In this document: positions 19,381 through 28,888 of the stretch, one piece after another
How positions within the stretch are numbered: the first letter of the stretch is position 1
Layout of the letters: each line of letters opens with the position of its first letter
Assembly (NCBI GenBank): GCA_018669005.1
Contig: JABJAL010000072.1
Coordinates: 167,877-231,876 of the forward strand
DNA length: 64,000 nt
Direction of reading: 5' to 3'
Source: Nitrospinaceae bacterium
GTDB lineage: Bacteria; UBA8248
Translations under genes and position numbers: made by a program
The notes under the pieces: generated by a model
Database searches by the model: none
The model's input: the letters and a program-made list of their open reading frames with translations, nothing else
Told to the model about the DNA's origin: nothing

Positions 19381-20031
19381 ATGTCTCAAGGTCAGCTTGT
19401 CAGGCGTGCAGGTGTGCTGGTGCTTGCGGGAATGCTGGCCCTCGCTCCGGGGGGCTGTGCATTTGTCGTCAAGGAAGTATTCAGCCGGGGATTGCAGGAC
19501 CGGACCGGAGAAGAGCAGATCTATGATGCCGGTATTTTCTCGCGGTTTACGAGAAAAATCGAAAAGATTAATCCCGATCTCTTGTTTGACCTCAATGTAG
19601 ATGTCTGGCGGGGGCGCGTCATGCTGACCGGATTGATGGACGATCCTGTGCTCTGGGAGAGGCTTGTTCGGGTAATCAAAGAGGATGGGCAGGCGAGGAG
19701 GATTTACAACGAGATCCTCATCGTTCCCAATAAAGAAAAGGGAAACCTGGAAACAGTGCTTCCGCCGTCCCAGCAGTTGAAGGATTATCTTGTTGAGATG
19801 GATGTAAAGGTAAGACTTTTTTCAGACGATGACGTTAAGTCCGTTAATTATCATTTGCGGTCGGTGCGCAATCGTATTTATATAATAGGATATTCTCGGA
19901 GCGCTATAGAGCGCCGCCGGGTGTTGCGTCTCATCCGGGAAGTAAACGGCGTCAATGAAGTGAAGGATTTTATTTCAATTGCGCCGGCGGGGAAGTATTA
20001 CGCCGGGAAGAAACAAAGCGCTAAACCTTAA
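19381..20031 (+). CDS. BON-domain lipoprotein
   Basis: 216 residues with a lipoprotein signal peptide: VRRAGVLVLAGMLALAPGGC, lipobox cysteine about residue 27. Two BON-type modules follow (about residues 55-120 and 135-205), each with the strand pattern of a small domain after a helix, for example VDVWRGRVMLTGLMDD and VRNRIYIIGYSRS. BON domains occur in outer-membrane-associated proteins such as OsmY and DolP and bind lipids. Periplasmic lipid-anchored location is well supported; the precise role is unknown. GGAAGG stands about six bases before the ATG. Confidence 0.8.
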   Translation: MSQGQLVRRAGVLVLAGMLALAPGGCAFVVKEVFSRGLQDRTGEEQIYDAGIFSRFTRKIEKINPDLLFDLNVDVWRGRVMLTGLMDDPVLWERLVRVIKEDGQARRIYNEILIVPNKEKGNLETVLPPSQQLKDYLVEMDVKVRLFSDDDVKSVNYHLRSVRNRIYIIGYSRSAIERRRVLRLIREVNGVNEVKDFISIAPAGKYYAGKKQSAKP

Positions 20032-20089
20032 ATTTGCCACCGGCGGCTAAAACGAAATATGGCCGCTGGCTTTTCAATGGAATTTTCTC

Positions 20090-21103
20090 ATGCCTCGTCT
20101 TAGCGTACTGGATCAATCTCCTATTCGGGACGGAAGCACGGCTGCCGAAGCGATTCGCGAGTCGGTGCGTCTCGCCCAGGCAGCTGACCGGCTTGGCTAT
20201 CATCGCTACTGGGTGGCCGAGCACCACAGCCACAGTGGTCTTGCCGGGCCATCTCCCGAAATTATGATCGGCCAGATTGCGGCGAACACAAAAAATATTC
20301 GTGTTGGCGCGGGCGGCGTTATGTTGAGCCATTACAGTGCACTCAAGGTGGCAGAAAACTTTCGTGTTCTCGAGACTTTCTTCCCCGGGCGCATAGACAT
20401 CGGCATCGGCCGTGCACCGGGGTCTGATCAACTCACCTCCTCGGCGCTCGCGAATGGCGGAAATCCACTTTCAGTGGAGGATTTTCCTCAAAAAGTCTCG
20501 GATTTGCTCGGCTATCTGGATGGGGGGCTCGCGCCGGGGCATCCTTTTGAAAAACTCAAAGCCATGCCCGACGGGCCAACCACGCCGGTAACCTGGCTGC
20601 TCGGCTCAAGCGACCAGAGCGCGATTCTCGCCGCCTATTTTGGCTGCCCCTTCTCGTTCGCCCACTTCATCAACGCCAAGGCGGCCGGGCCGGTGCTGGA
20701 CATCTACCGCGAGCGTTTCGAGCCCTCGGATAGGTGTCCGGAGCCCCAGGCTAATCTTGGGGTGTTCGTTTTTTGCTCGGAGGACGGCGAGGAGGCGCGG
20801 CGCCACGCGGCGAGCCGGGGCCTGTTTTTTTTGCGCATCAGAAAAGGTGAGGGTGGCGGTATCCCCTCTCCCGAGGAAGCGCTTGCCTATCCCTACACCG
20901 AGATGGAGCGGCATTTCGTGGACGACACCCTGGCCCGGACCATTGCCGGAACCCCTGATGAGGTTAAAGCCAAGCTGCTTGAGTTGGGAGAGCAAACCGG
21001 GGTGGATGAATTTGTCGTCGTCAACCAATGCTACGATTTTGATTTCCGGATGAAGACCTACGCGCTTCTGGCCGAGGCGTTTGGGCTGGAGCCGCGGGGT
21101 TAG
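20090..21103 (+). CDS. LLM-class flavin-dependent oxidoreductase (luciferase-like)
   Basis: 337 residues of the bacterial luciferase-like monooxygenase family, MsnO8/YhbW branch. It starts [12 protein letters not shown] and contains YWVAEHHS near residue 41, [20 protein letters not shown] and [11 protein letters not shown] near residue 103, all family hallmarks of the flavin-binding TIM barrel. It would use reduced FMN and oxygen, or act as an F420 or flavin reductase; the substrate cannot be told. Its stop overlaps the stop of the convergent typA by four bases. Confidence 0.85.
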   Translation: MPRLSVLDQSPIRDGSTAAEAIRESVRLAQAADRLGYHRYWVAEHHSHSGLAGPSPEIMIGQIAANTKNIRVGAGGVMLSHYSALKVAENFRVLETFFPGRIDIGIGRAPGSDQLTSSALANGGNPLSVEDFPQKVSDLLGYLDGGLAPGHPFEKLKAMPDGPTTPVTWLLGSSDQSAILAAYFGCPFSFAHFINAKAAGPVLDIYRERFEPSDRCPEPQANLGVFVFCSEDGEEARRHAASRGLFFLRIRKGEGGGIPSPEEALAYPYTEMERHFVDDTLARTIAGTPDEVKAKLLELGEQTGVDEFVVVNQCYDFDFRMKTYALLAEAFGLEPRG

Positions 21104-22905
21104 GCGCGTTTCCTGGTTTTTAGATCGGACTTGCGGAAGCGGAAGGCGTCAGGGGTGACTTCGAGGCATTCGCCCTCTTTTAAGAAATCGATGGCTTGCT
21201 CTAGATTGAACAGGCGCGGCGGAACGAGCTGGTCGCTGTTGTCCGAGCCCGAGGCGCGCATGTTGGTGAGCTTTTTCTCTTTTGTGATGTTGATGTCCAT
21301 GTTCTGCTCGCGGCTGTTCTCGCCGATGATCATTCCCTCGTAAACCTCATCCGTTGGCCCGACGAAAAGAACACCCCTGCCTTGTAAGTGCTCGATGGCG
21401 TAGCCGGTGACTTTACCCGTCCGGTCCGCGACAAGTGCGCCGGTGATTCGTCCGGGAATATCTCCTGCCCAGGGGGCCCAGCCGCCAAAGATGGTGGTGA
21501 AGATGCCGGTGCCCCGCGTGTCCGTCATAAATTCATTGCGGTAGCCGAACAGGCCTCGGCTCGGGATGCTGAATTCAAGGCGAGCGCGGCCCGTGCCGTG
21601 GTTGACCATCTGGGTCATCTTGCCCCGGCGGCCGCCGAGTTTTTGTGTGATTGCGCCGATATATTCCTCGGGCACATCAATGACGACGTTCTCCAGAGGC
21701 TCAAGGGTTTTGCCCCCCTCTTTGCGGATGATGACCTCCGGGGGCCCGACTGTGATTTCGAATCTCTCGCGGCGAAGCTGTTCAATTAAAATGGCGAGTT
21801 GAAGCGAGCCACGGCCCGAGAGGCGAAAGGCGTCGGTGGCTTCGGTCTCCTCGGCGATAATGGCCGGGTTGTTGAGCGATTCGCGGAAGATGCGATCTCT
21901 GATCTGGCGCGAGGTGAGCAAATTGCCGCTCCGCCCGGAGAAGGGCGAGTCGTTGATGCGAAAGATCATGGCGATTGTCGGCTCATCGAGCACGATGGGG
22001 GGAAGCGTCACAGGATTTTCCAGGTCGGCGATGGTGTCGCCGATGCTGATCGGATCAAAGCCCGCAATCGCGATGATATCTCCTGCGCTGGCCTCGGTGA
22101 TTTCTTTTCGCTGAAGGCCCTCGTAGCCGTAGAGGACGGTAACTTCACCCGTGGAGTTTTCGGTGGTTCGGCTCATGACAGTGCATTTGTCCCGGGGGCT
22201 GATCTTGCCGTTCCAAACGCGACCGATGGCGAGGCGGCCGACATAGTTGTCGTACTCTAATTGGGCGACGAGAAACTGAAGCGGCGCGTCTACCTCAAAG
22301 CTCGGGGGCGGGATGGTCTTGAGCAGCGCCGCGAAGATGGGCTCAAGGTTGTCTTCAATTTTTTCGGGCGAGAGGCCCGCGCGCCCGTCTTTGGCGATGG
22401 CGTAGAGGACGGGAAAATCTAACTGATCCTCGTCTGCGTCAAGATCGATGAACAGGTCGTAAACCTCGCTAAGTACTTCCTCGGCGCGCGCATCGGAGCG
22501 ATCTATTTTGTTGATGACAACGACGAAGGGCAGGTTGCGCTCGAGCGCCTTGGCGACGACGAAACGCGTCTGTGGGAGCGGGCCCTCGGAGGCGTCCACC
22601 AGGAGCATCGCACCGTCCACCATCGAGAGCACACGTTCTACCTCGCCGCCAAAATCGGCATGGCCCGGGGTGTCCACGATGTTGAAAAGCGTGTCCTGAT
22701 ATTTGACCGCACAGTTTTTCGCCATGATGGTGATGCCTTTTTCACGCTCAAGGTCCATCGAATCCATTACCCGCTCGGCCACGGCCTGACCTTCGCGGAA
22801 GATACCGCTCTGCCAGAGCAGCGAGTCTACGAGTGTCGTTTTGCCATGGTCGACGTGGGCGATAATGGCGAAGTTGCGAATGTCATTGCGAATGGCGGTG
22901 GCCAT
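21100..22905 (-). CDS. typA: Translational GTPase TypA/BipA
   Basis: 601 residues, the standard length. G-domain motifs: G1 AHVDHGKTT near residue 16, G2 GITI, G3 [12 protein letters not shown] near 78, G4 NKID near 132. The elongation-factor-like domains II, III and V and the TypA-specific C-terminal domain follow ([18 protein letters not shown] near 490). It binds the ribosome in a GTP-dependent way and aids 50S assembly and stress adaptation. Single gene, convergent with the flavin monooxygenase. Confidence 0.95.
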   Translation of the reverse strand: MATAIRNDIRNFAIIAHVDHGKTTLVDSLLWQSGIFREGQAVAERVMDSMDLEREKGITIMAKNCAVKYQDTLFNIVDTPGHADFGGEVERVLSMVDGAMLLVDASEGPLPQTRFVVAKALERNLPFVVVINKIDRSDARAEEVLSEVYDLFIDLDADEDQLDFPVLYAIAKDGRAGLSPEKIEDNLEPIFAALLKTIPPPSFEVDAPLQFLVAQLEYDNYVGRLAIGRVWNGKISPRDKCTVMSRTTENSTGEVTVLYGYEGLQRKEITEASAGDIIAIAGFDPISIGDTIADLENPVTLPPIVLDEPTIAMIFRINDSPFSGRSGNLLTSRQIRDRIFRESLNNPAIIAEETEATDAFRLSGRGSLQLAILIEQLRRERFEITVGPPEVIIRKEGGKTLEPLENVVIDVPEEYIGAITQKLGGRRGKMTQMVNHGTGRARLEFSIPSRGLFGYRNEFMTDTRGTGIFTTIFGGWAPWAGDIPGRITGALVADRTGKVTGYAIEHLQGRGVLFVGPTDEVYEGMIIGENSREQNMDINITKEKKLTNMRASGSDNSDQLVPPRLFNLEQAIDFLKEGECLEVTPDAFRFRKSDLKTRKRA

Positions 22906-23149
22906 GTCCTGCTCCTGGTTTTAGCGTGAAAAAAAGGCTCGCTCCAAGCTCTTGGAAGCTTGAGCGGGGGGGATAATGGCTCAAATGGGGATATGGTACA
23001 AGAGCCAGGCCCCGGGGGCCTCAATCCCTTGCAGTATAAGGAGATTCGACGGAAATTCGGTGTAGCGGCTAGCTATCGAACAGGTATTTTGAGAGCATGA
23101 ACCAATCAATTCCATTCAACGTAAATGGTGTGTTTCCCAGGGAGGCATT
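22906..23149. other. Divergent intergenic region between typA and the OsmC-like selenoprotein
   Basis: The gap carries the promoters of two divergent genes. GGGAGG at 23140-23145 serves the downstream ATG 23150. An inverted repeat GGCCCCGGGGGCC lies near 23010-23022. No small gene is seen. Confidence 0.4.
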
Positions 23150-23707
23150 ATGACGGATGAACCTATCTTGACGACCGATCAAAAATTCGCGCCCGGCGAG
23201 CGGCCCATCGATAAGCCCGAGCTTCGCCCCGGAGGCACACTCACCCGCCAGTGGGCAGAGACCGAATGGTCGGGAGATGGCCAGATTAAAGTGGGTCGCA
23301 AGGATAAATTCGAGGTCTTTTGCGATGAGCCGCCCCGCATCGGCGGCAAAGATCGCTATCCCCAGCCGCTGACCTATATTTGCATGGGCGTGGGGTTCTG
23401 ACTGCTCACCCAGCTTGCGCGGTTCGCGCATATGATGAAAATCGAAATCAAGTCGGCCAGTTGTCGTGTGGAGATGGATTATTTTATGAAGGGCTCGGTT
23501 CTTAAGGGAACTGTGGAATCCGGGTGCACAGAGTCGCGCACTTTGTTTCGGGTCGAGAGTGATGCGCCGCCTGAGAAAATTGCCTTACTCATTCGGAACG
23601 CGAAACAGGGGTGCTATGCCGAGCAGATGATCGAGACCGCAGTCCCGCTCAAAAGCGAAGTCGAGCTCAACGGCGCATCGCTCGCGCTCGATGGAATCAC
23701 CGAATAG
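23150..23707 (+). CDS. OsmC-like selenoprotein, copy 1 (UGA read as Sec)
   Basis: Reading the UGA at 23399-23401 as selenocysteine gives a 185-residue OsmC-family protein. The first 83 residues end in PLTYICMGVGF, and the frame continues LLTQLARFA, so U84 falls where OsmC/Ohr proteins have the peroxidatic cysteine at the start of the central helix. The second family cysteine is conserved downstream (C155 in NAKQGCYAEQM). OsmC/Ohr enzymes reduce organic hydroperoxides; a Sec at the attacking position fits this chemistry. A hairpin lies just after the UGA (23416-23430). A paralogue with the same UGA is at 60912-61457, which rules out a random nonsense mutation. The N-terminal 60 residues are family-specific and proline-rich. 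Confidence 0.88.
23416..23430 (+). promoter_or_regulatory. Putative bacterial SECIS hairpin of OsmC-like copy 1
   Basis: A perfect six-pair stem UGCGCG/CGCGCA closed by the loop GUU, with exactly 20 bases between the UGA and the loop. The G-first loop matches bacterial SECIS rules. The same structure with different stem pairs exists in copy 2 (61181-61195). Confidence 0.78.
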
Positions 23708-23817
23708 GGAAGTTTATTTCTTTGGTTAGCCGATCAGAAAAATTTCAACCCACGCGCAATGTACGCTTGTTTTGTGGAACTCTCCGCCCCATGATTTTTC
23801 TGTGCCAAGGGGCGGCC

Positions 23818-24606
23818 CTAGCCGCCTTGGAGCCGGAGCCCCGGGTGGCCCTTGCGGGCCCTTTGGATTAGCTCGCGCAGCCCCTGTGTGTTCATTCCAC
23901 CAGTGATGAGCTCGTCTCCGATAATAAAGGCGGGCGTTCCGGTGATGCCCAGCACCTGGCCCAGCTCCTGGTTGTTAATAAGTTCTTTCCTGATGTCGGG
24001 AGAATTCATATCCTGCCGGAGTTTTATTAGGTCCATTCCCAGAGATTTGGCGAGTGACATGAGGCCTGCCTCGTCTGTTTTGGCCTTGCCGCTCATCATA
24101 GCCTTGTGAATTTCGAGGTATTTTCCTTGCGCCTTTGCGGCCAGTGCTACGCGTGCCGCAAAAACCGAGCCCGGCCCAAGGATGGGAAATTCTTTGAATA
24201 CGATCCGCACCTTCGGATCGGTTTTTTCTATCTCCATCAGCGCCGGGAACGACTTGCGGCAGTAGGAGCAATGGTAATCGAAGAATTCGACAACGGTAAC
24301 ATCACCCTTGGGGTTTCCCCCGACAGGGGAGCCGGGGTTTCGGGTGAGTTGTTTGCTGAAAATCTTAAGGTTCTTTTTCGCCTGCGCGGCCTGTGCTGCT
24401 TTCTGGCGAGCCTGGTGATCCTTAACAGATTTAAGGATGACTTCAGGGTGGCGGAGAATGTAGCTCTCGATCAATTTTTCGATCCGCTCCTTGTCGAGAT
24501 CGGGCGCTGTTTTTTTCAGCTCGGCTGCCCCGGCGGGGGTGATGAGGATGGCTGCGGACATGGCAGCGGCAAGCAGTATTGATAAGGCCCGGGTCAAAGT
24601 TATCAA
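23818..24606 (-). CDS. DsbA-family thioredoxin-fold oxidoreductase, exported
   Basis: About 262 residues. Start TTG 24606 is preferred: GGAG lies six bases upstream and the protein then opens with a compact Sec signal ending PAGAAE; the longer form from ATG 24663 lacks a ribosome-binding site. A helical region (ERIEKLIESYILRHPEV, a Com1/ScsC-like N-terminal segment) precedes the DsbA fold with active site FFDYHCSYCRKSF (C-S-Y-C) and the cis-proline loop GTPAFIIGDELI. It likely acts in the periplasm as a thiol oxidase or isomerase. The Com1/ScsC type often oligomerises through its N-terminal helices. It converges with the OsmC-like selenoprotein gene. Confidence 0.85.
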   Translation of the reverse strand: MITLTRALSILLAAAMSAAILITPAGAAELKKTAPDLDKERIEKLIESYILRHPEVILKSVKDHQARQKAAQAAQAKKNLKIFSKQLTRNPGSPVGGNPKGDVTVVEFFDYHCSYCRKSFPALMEIEKTDPKVRIVFKEFPILGPGSVFAARVALAAKAQGKYLEIHKAMMSGKAKTDEAGLMSLAKSLGMDLIKLRQDMNSPDIRKELINNQELGQVLGITGTPAFIIGDELITGGMNTQGLRELIQRARKGHPGLRLQGG

Positions 24607-25021
24607 AATTTTCTCCGCTCGAAATAGATGGATTGAAGGCGCCAATAGGCGACTGAATAACATTAATTTAGCATATCCTATATCGATTCTCGGGTGGAGG
24701 CGGGCTTATGATATTTCCTCAGCCCGAAAATTTAGCGGAAAATCGCTTATGGCGTCGGCATCGAGGGGAGGCGGCGTACCAGGAGAACTATAAAAAGAGG
24801 CAGCAGTATTATTTATTATAAACACAAAGCACATTCAGGCGGACGTAGAGGCAGATTTTGAATTCTACCGCTTCTCCTTAATCCCTTGGTTTTAGTAGCG
24901 AATGAACACTTGGAGACTTTTAGTCCTGTTGCGCCTTGAGGTGGGCCGAGGGCCGGAGGTAAGATTGCTCAAAGCAGGGGGGAAGTTTTTTTTTGTCGCC
25001 TTATTCGGAGTGATTTCCGCA
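24607..25021. other. Divergent intergenic region, no gene seen
   Basis: The gap is between the DsbA-like gene (minus) and the PAC2 gene (plus). It is AT-rich around 24655-24690 and 24790-24840 (TTATTTATTATAAAC), which suits two promoters. Frames open here are short and have no recognisable features. An in-frame ATG at 24902 could extend the PAC2 gene but has no family support. Confidence 0.4.
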
Positions 25022-25927
25022 ATGGAAAATATTCATATCGATGAATTTCCGGAACTTCGGAATCCGCTTTTTGTTCTTGCCTTTGAGGGTTGGAACGATG
25101 CGGCGCAATCGGCCACCATCGCCGCCAAGTTTCTCGTAAGCCGATACGAGGGCAAACGATTCGCATGGTTTGAGTCCGATGATTTTTTTCAGTTCTCAGA
25201 GCAGCGACCACAGGTGCGTCTCGACATCGATGGCGATCGGCAGATTACGTGGCCCGAAAATGAATTTTATTATTGTCAGCATCCGGATCTATCGAGAGAT
25301 TTGGTTGTCTGCACTGGCGTTGAGCCTCAACTGAAATGGAAATCCTTTGGCCGAGATGTCGCAGAGTTGGCAAAACGATGCGGCGTTGAATTGGTGGTGA
25401 CAATGGGTGGTCTTCTGGCGGGAAATTCTCACGAAGATCCGTTGGAGTTAGTGTGTCTTGCGACCGAATCCAGATTGTCAGAGCTGGCGGAGCTTCCTGT
25501 GACTAAATATGAAGGTCCCACAGGCATCGTCGGTGTGATTCATACCCAGATGCAAAATGAGCATGTCCCGGCTGTGAGCCTTTGGGTAAATATTCCCCAG
25601 AACATTGCATCGCTCCCCAACCCGAAGGGAGCTCTTTCCCTGCTAGATCGTCTCGGTGCTGTCAGCGAGATAAAGATGGACCTTACCGAACTGGAAGATT
25701 CGGCGGTGCGATTCGATTCGGAGGTGGAGGAAGCGATTAAAAAAGAACCAGGCATTTCGCGCTTTCTCTCCCAGATGGGGACAGCCGGCGGTATGGGCGA
25801 GGATGAGGAGGATGAGGAAGAGTTCCAAGAAGAAGATATTTCAGGCGAGGATTTGCCTTCTGGAGAAGAACTCGCCGATGAGATCGAATCTTTCTTTCGT
25901 CGCCGCAACGGCGACAAATCCGACTGA
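25022..25927 (+). CDS. PAC2 family protein (proteasome-assembly-chaperone-like)
   Basis: About 301 residues from ATG 25022 (GGAG at 25007-25010); the family N-terminus begins here (IHIDEFPELRNPLFVLAFEGWNDA). Conserved features include FYYCQHPDLSRDLVVCTGVEP and VVTMGGLLAG. The last 50 residues are a very acidic tail (EDEEDEEEFQEEDIS). Bacterial PAC2 proteins are widespread in actinobacteria, where some relate to the proteasome; no proteasome genes are in view, so function is open. Confidence 0.8.
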   Translation: MENIHIDEFPELRNPLFVLAFEGWNDAAQSATIAAKFLVSRYEGKRFAWFESDDFFQFSEQRPQVRLDIDGDRQITWPENEFYYCQHPDLSRDLVVCTGVEPQLKWKSFGRDVAELAKRCGVELVVTMGGLLAGNSHEDPLELVCLATESRLSELAELPVTKYEGPTGIVGVIHTQMQNEHVPAVSLWVNIPQNIASLPNPKGALSLLDRLGAVSEIKMDLTELEDSAVRFDSEVEEAIKKEPGISRFLSQMGTAGGMGEDEEDEEEFQEEDISGEDLPSGEELADEIESFFRRRNGDKSD

Positions 25928-26082
25928 TTTTTTGCGATCTGTCCTGAGCGAATCGAATATAAATCTAGCGATACTAAGGCTTGATGATAAAAAGCATATT
26001 GCCAGCCTTTTTTGTTCAGGTGATTTTTGTGCCTCTTCCCGCAATTTCCTTCTATGCGAATTAGGAATTTTCTGAGTTGAAC

Positions 26083-27147
26083 ATGCGCGCGTTCGTGTTG
26101 GCGGCGGGCCTGGGTATCCGGATGGGTCCACTTGGCGAGGAGATTCCCAAGGCGCTTTTGCCGCTTGGCGGCGTTTCCATGGTGAAGTTTGCCTTGAGTC
26201 GGCTAGCCGGTGTGGGGGTGAGCGAGGCAGTGGTGAATATTCATCACCGGGCAGATGCGATACGAGAGCACCTGGGCGATTCGTTTCAAGGTATTGCCCT
26301 GCATTATTCTCATGAAGTCGAAATTCTGGGTACGGCGGGGGGCCTTAAAAAGGCCGAGGAATTTTTGCGCGAGGGCGGCGGGCCGTTTTTCGTCTTAAAC
26401 GCCGATATCGTGAGTAATGCTGATCTTGAGGCCGCAATGCGGCACCATCAATCTGGTCGATTTCTGGCGACGTTGATACTCAGAGAGACTAAAGAAGTGG
26501 AGAAATTCGGAGCGTTGGCGGTGGATGCCGCCGGGAGGCTCCGCAAGTTTCTCGGCGCAAGTGCACCCGGCGAGGCCGCCGGGAATCTGACCGAGGCGAT
26601 GTTTACCGGGCAGAGTGTTCTGTCTCCTGAATTTCTCGACAACATACCGGCGGGGCGCTCGTGCGGAATATCAGAGGAGGTTTATCCTCCGCTAATGGAA
26701 AGCGGCGCTCTCATCGGCGGTTGTTTGACGACGGCCTATTGGGCGGATGTTGGAACGCCGGCTAGATATCTTGAGGCTGTTTTCGATTTGCTGGCCGGTC
26801 GGTTCATGCCCGCGCTTGAATGGCCCGAGGGCGATAACACCCTAATTGAGGGAGCCCCTCTGGAATGGGGAGGGGGGATGATCCACCCGCCTGTTTTGAT
26901 TGGAAAGGGAGTTCGTCTTGAACGAGGCGCGACTGCAGGGCCTTTCGCGGTTTTGGGGAGCGGTGCTACTCTCGAAGAAGATGCTACCGTATCTCATACG
27001 GTTGTTTTTCCCGGCGGGAAGATTGGGAAAGGGATATCTCTTGAGCGGTGCATTGTCGGGCCAGGTGCCTACGTTGTGCTTCCTGAAGGCGAGAAATGCC
27101 ATGAATCTGTATTTGTAAGTGGGAACAGTGGCTCGCATCCTTTTTAA
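26083..27147 (+). CDS. Sugar nucleotidyltransferase (mannose-1-phosphate guanylyltransferase/glucose-1-phosphate type)
   Basis: 354 residues. The N-terminal nucleotidyltransferase domain has FVLAAGLGIRMGPLGEEIPK (the GxGxR..PK signature), the ILGTAGGLKKAEEF substrate loop and the NADIV metal-binding aspartate. The C-terminal part forms a left-handed beta-helix with hexapeptide-like repeats (LIGKGVRLERGATAGPFAVL). The product would be an NDP-sugar for cell-envelope polymers. Start ATG 26083 fits the family; a TTG two codons earlier is possible. No other sugar pathway genes are adjacent, so the nucleotide and sugar are undetermined. Confidence 0.82.
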   Translation: MRAFVLAAGLGIRMGPLGEEIPKALLPLGGVSMVKFALSRLAGVGVSEAVVNIHHRADAIREHLGDSFQGIALHYSHEVEILGTAGGLKKAEEFLREGGGPFFVLNADIVSNADLEAAMRHHQSGRFLATLILRETKEVEKFGALAVDAAGRLRKFLGASAPGEAAGNLTEAMFTGQSVLSPEFLDNIPAGRSCGISEEVYPPLMESGALIGGCLTTAYWADVGTPARYLEAVFDLLAGRFMPALEWPEGDNTLIEGAPLEWGGGMIHPPVLIGKGVRLERGATAGPFAVLGSGATLEEDATVSHTVVFPGGKIGKGISLERCIVGPGAYVVLPEGEKCHESVFVSGNSGSHPF

Positions 27148-27171
27148 ATTAATTTTGGAGCTCTTAAATTA

Positions 27172-28818
27172 ATGAGCAATTCCTCGAATTCGGACCAAAA
27201 GATAATGCCGGAGGCGACGACGAAAACCGCTTTGTCGGGCGGGCGCTCCCCGGTTTTCGCACAAGAGGGAATGGTGGCCACGAGCCAGCCTCTTGCCGCC
27301 ATGGCCGGGTTGCAGGTGCTCCGCGAGGGCGGAAATGCGGTGGACGCCGCCATAGCGTCTGCGGCGGCGCTCAATGTGGTCGAGCCGCAATCCACCGGAA
27401 TCGGCGGCGATATGTTCATGATTTACTGGGATAACAGCGAAAAGCGGCTTGTTGGTCTGAACGGCAGTGGCCGAGCGCCCCGTGCCGCTACGCTGGAGCG
27501 CTACCGGAGCGAGGGATTTGACGAGGTTCCTCCGACGGGAATTTTCGCCGCGACCGTACCAGGTGCATTCGATGGTTGGTGCTCGGCGCTTGAGCGGTAT
27601 GGCAGCGGTGGTAAATCCATGGCGCAATTGCTGGCCCCGGCGATCCATTATGCCGAGCGGGGCTATCCTGTAACGCCCGTAATCGGGAATGCCTGGCGAT
27701 TGCAGGAGGAGAAGCTTGCGTCTTTTGAGGCCTCGGCGCGGACCTATCTTCCGGGCGGCAGGGCACCGAGGGTGGGCGAGGTGTTTCGCAATCCGAATTT
27801 GGCGGCGACGTTTCGCTTGCTGGGCGACGGCGGCAGGGAGGTTTTTTACGATGGCCCGGTGGCAAAAGCGATAGTTGAGGCCTCGCGCGAGCTGGGCGGT
27901 GTGTTTGAGATGGAGGATTTTGCAGACACAAGGTGCAACTGGGTCGAGCCGATAAAAACCGAGTATCGGGGCTATGAGCTTTGTGAGATTCCGCCAAGCG
28001 GGCAAGGGCTCACGGCGCTGATTTGCCTGAATATACTTGAGGGCTATTCGCTCTCAGAGATGAGTTACGGCTCGGCGGACCACTACCATATTTTGATCGA
28101 GGCGATGAAACTCTCATTTGCCGACAGGGCTAAATACATTGCCGACATGGATCATGTCGAAGTGCCGCTCGATGGATTGCTCTCTAAAGAATACGCTCGG
28201 GGCAGGCAGGGCGAGATTGACCCGATCAAAGCGCTGGACCACGCGGCGGGGGTCCCCCTCGGTGCAAGCGACACGATCTACCTCACCACGGCTGATAAAG
28301 ATGGCAACATGTGCTCGTTTATCAACAGTCTTTTTCATCATTTCGGATCGGGTGTAACGGCAGGCGATACTGGCATTATGCTCCAGAGCCGGGGGGTGGG
28401 TTTTTCTCTTGAAGCGGATCATCGCAATTGTATTGCGCCAGGCAAGCGCCCCTTCCACACGATTATCCCAGGCTTTGTGATGCGAGACGGCGAGCCGTGG
28501 ATGAGCTATGGCATCATGGGTGGCGACATGCAGCCCCAGGGCCATGTCCAGGTGCTATCGAACATGGTCGATTTCGGCATGAATATTCAAGAGGCCATCG
28601 AGGCGCCCAGGTTCCGTGTTCTTGGTGGCCTTGACGTCGCCATCGAGTATGGCGTGCCGGATGAAGTTTTCGATGAGCTGCGATCAAGAGGCCATGATGT
28701 TGCGCGGGGCGGTGGTTACGAGGGTTTTGGTGGCGGGCAGGGAATTGTTCGTCTGCCCGAGGGCGTGTACATGGCAGGCTCGGATCAGCGGCGCGACGGT
28801 TGTGCCGTGGGATTTTAG
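27172..28818 (+). CDS. Gamma-glutamyltransferase family protein
   Basis: 548 residues of the Ntn-hydrolase gamma-glutamyltranspeptidase family. The N-terminal part has MVATSQPLAAMAGLQVLREGGNAVDA and NVVEPQSTGIGGDMFM. The self-cleavage and nucleophile threonine is expected in SDTIYLTTADKDGN (about residue 367), which has the family DT-x-Y-L pattern. The C-terminal YGIMGGDMQPQGHVQ is also typical. No signal peptide is present, so it resembles cytoplasmic GGT-like acylases or hydrolases more than periplasmic glutathione degraders. It follows the nucleotidyltransferase by 24 bases. Confidence 0.85.
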   Translation: MSNSSNSDQKIMPEATTKTALSGGRSPVFAQEGMVATSQPLAAMAGLQVLREGGNAVDAAIASAAALNVVEPQSTGIGGDMFMIYWDNSEKRLVGLNGSGRAPRAATLERYRSEGFDEVPPTGIFAATVPGAFDGWCSALERYGSGGKSMAQLLAPAIHYAERGYPVTPVIGNAWRLQEEKLASFEASARTYLPGGRAPRVGEVFRNPNLAATFRLLGDGGREVFYDGPVAKAIVEASRELGGVFEMEDFADTRCNWVEPIKTEYRGYELCEIPPSGQGLTALICLNILEGYSLSEMSYGSADHYHILIEAMKLSFADRAKYIADMDHVEVPLDGLLSKEYARGRQGEIDPIKALDHAAGVPLGASDTIYLTTADKDGNMCSFINSLFHHFGSGVTAGDTGIMLQSRGVGFSLEADHRNCIAPGKRPFHTIIPGFVMRDGEPWMSYGIMGGDMQPQGHVQVLSNMVDFGMNIQEAIEAPRFRVLGGLDVAIEYGVPDEVFDELRSRGHDVARGGGYEGFGGGQGIVRLPEGVYMAGSDQRRDGCAVGF

Positions 28819-28888
28819 GCGACATGAAGCTTCACGGCATTTAATCGGTCCAGGTGTTTGTAGAAGAGATTCAACAGGAGAATGCCCC

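Noticed and set aside
21388..22260. Open frames antisense to typA
   Set aside because: typA motifs are complete and the antisense frames have no ribosome-binding sites or domains.
23069..23431. 120-codon open frame antisense to the first OsmC-like selenoprotein (and a similar one at 60885-61178)
   Set aside because: Both antisense frames simply mirror the two paralogous plus-strand genes, which carry family motifs and ribosome-binding sites; the resemblance between the antisense products is a by-product of the paralogy.
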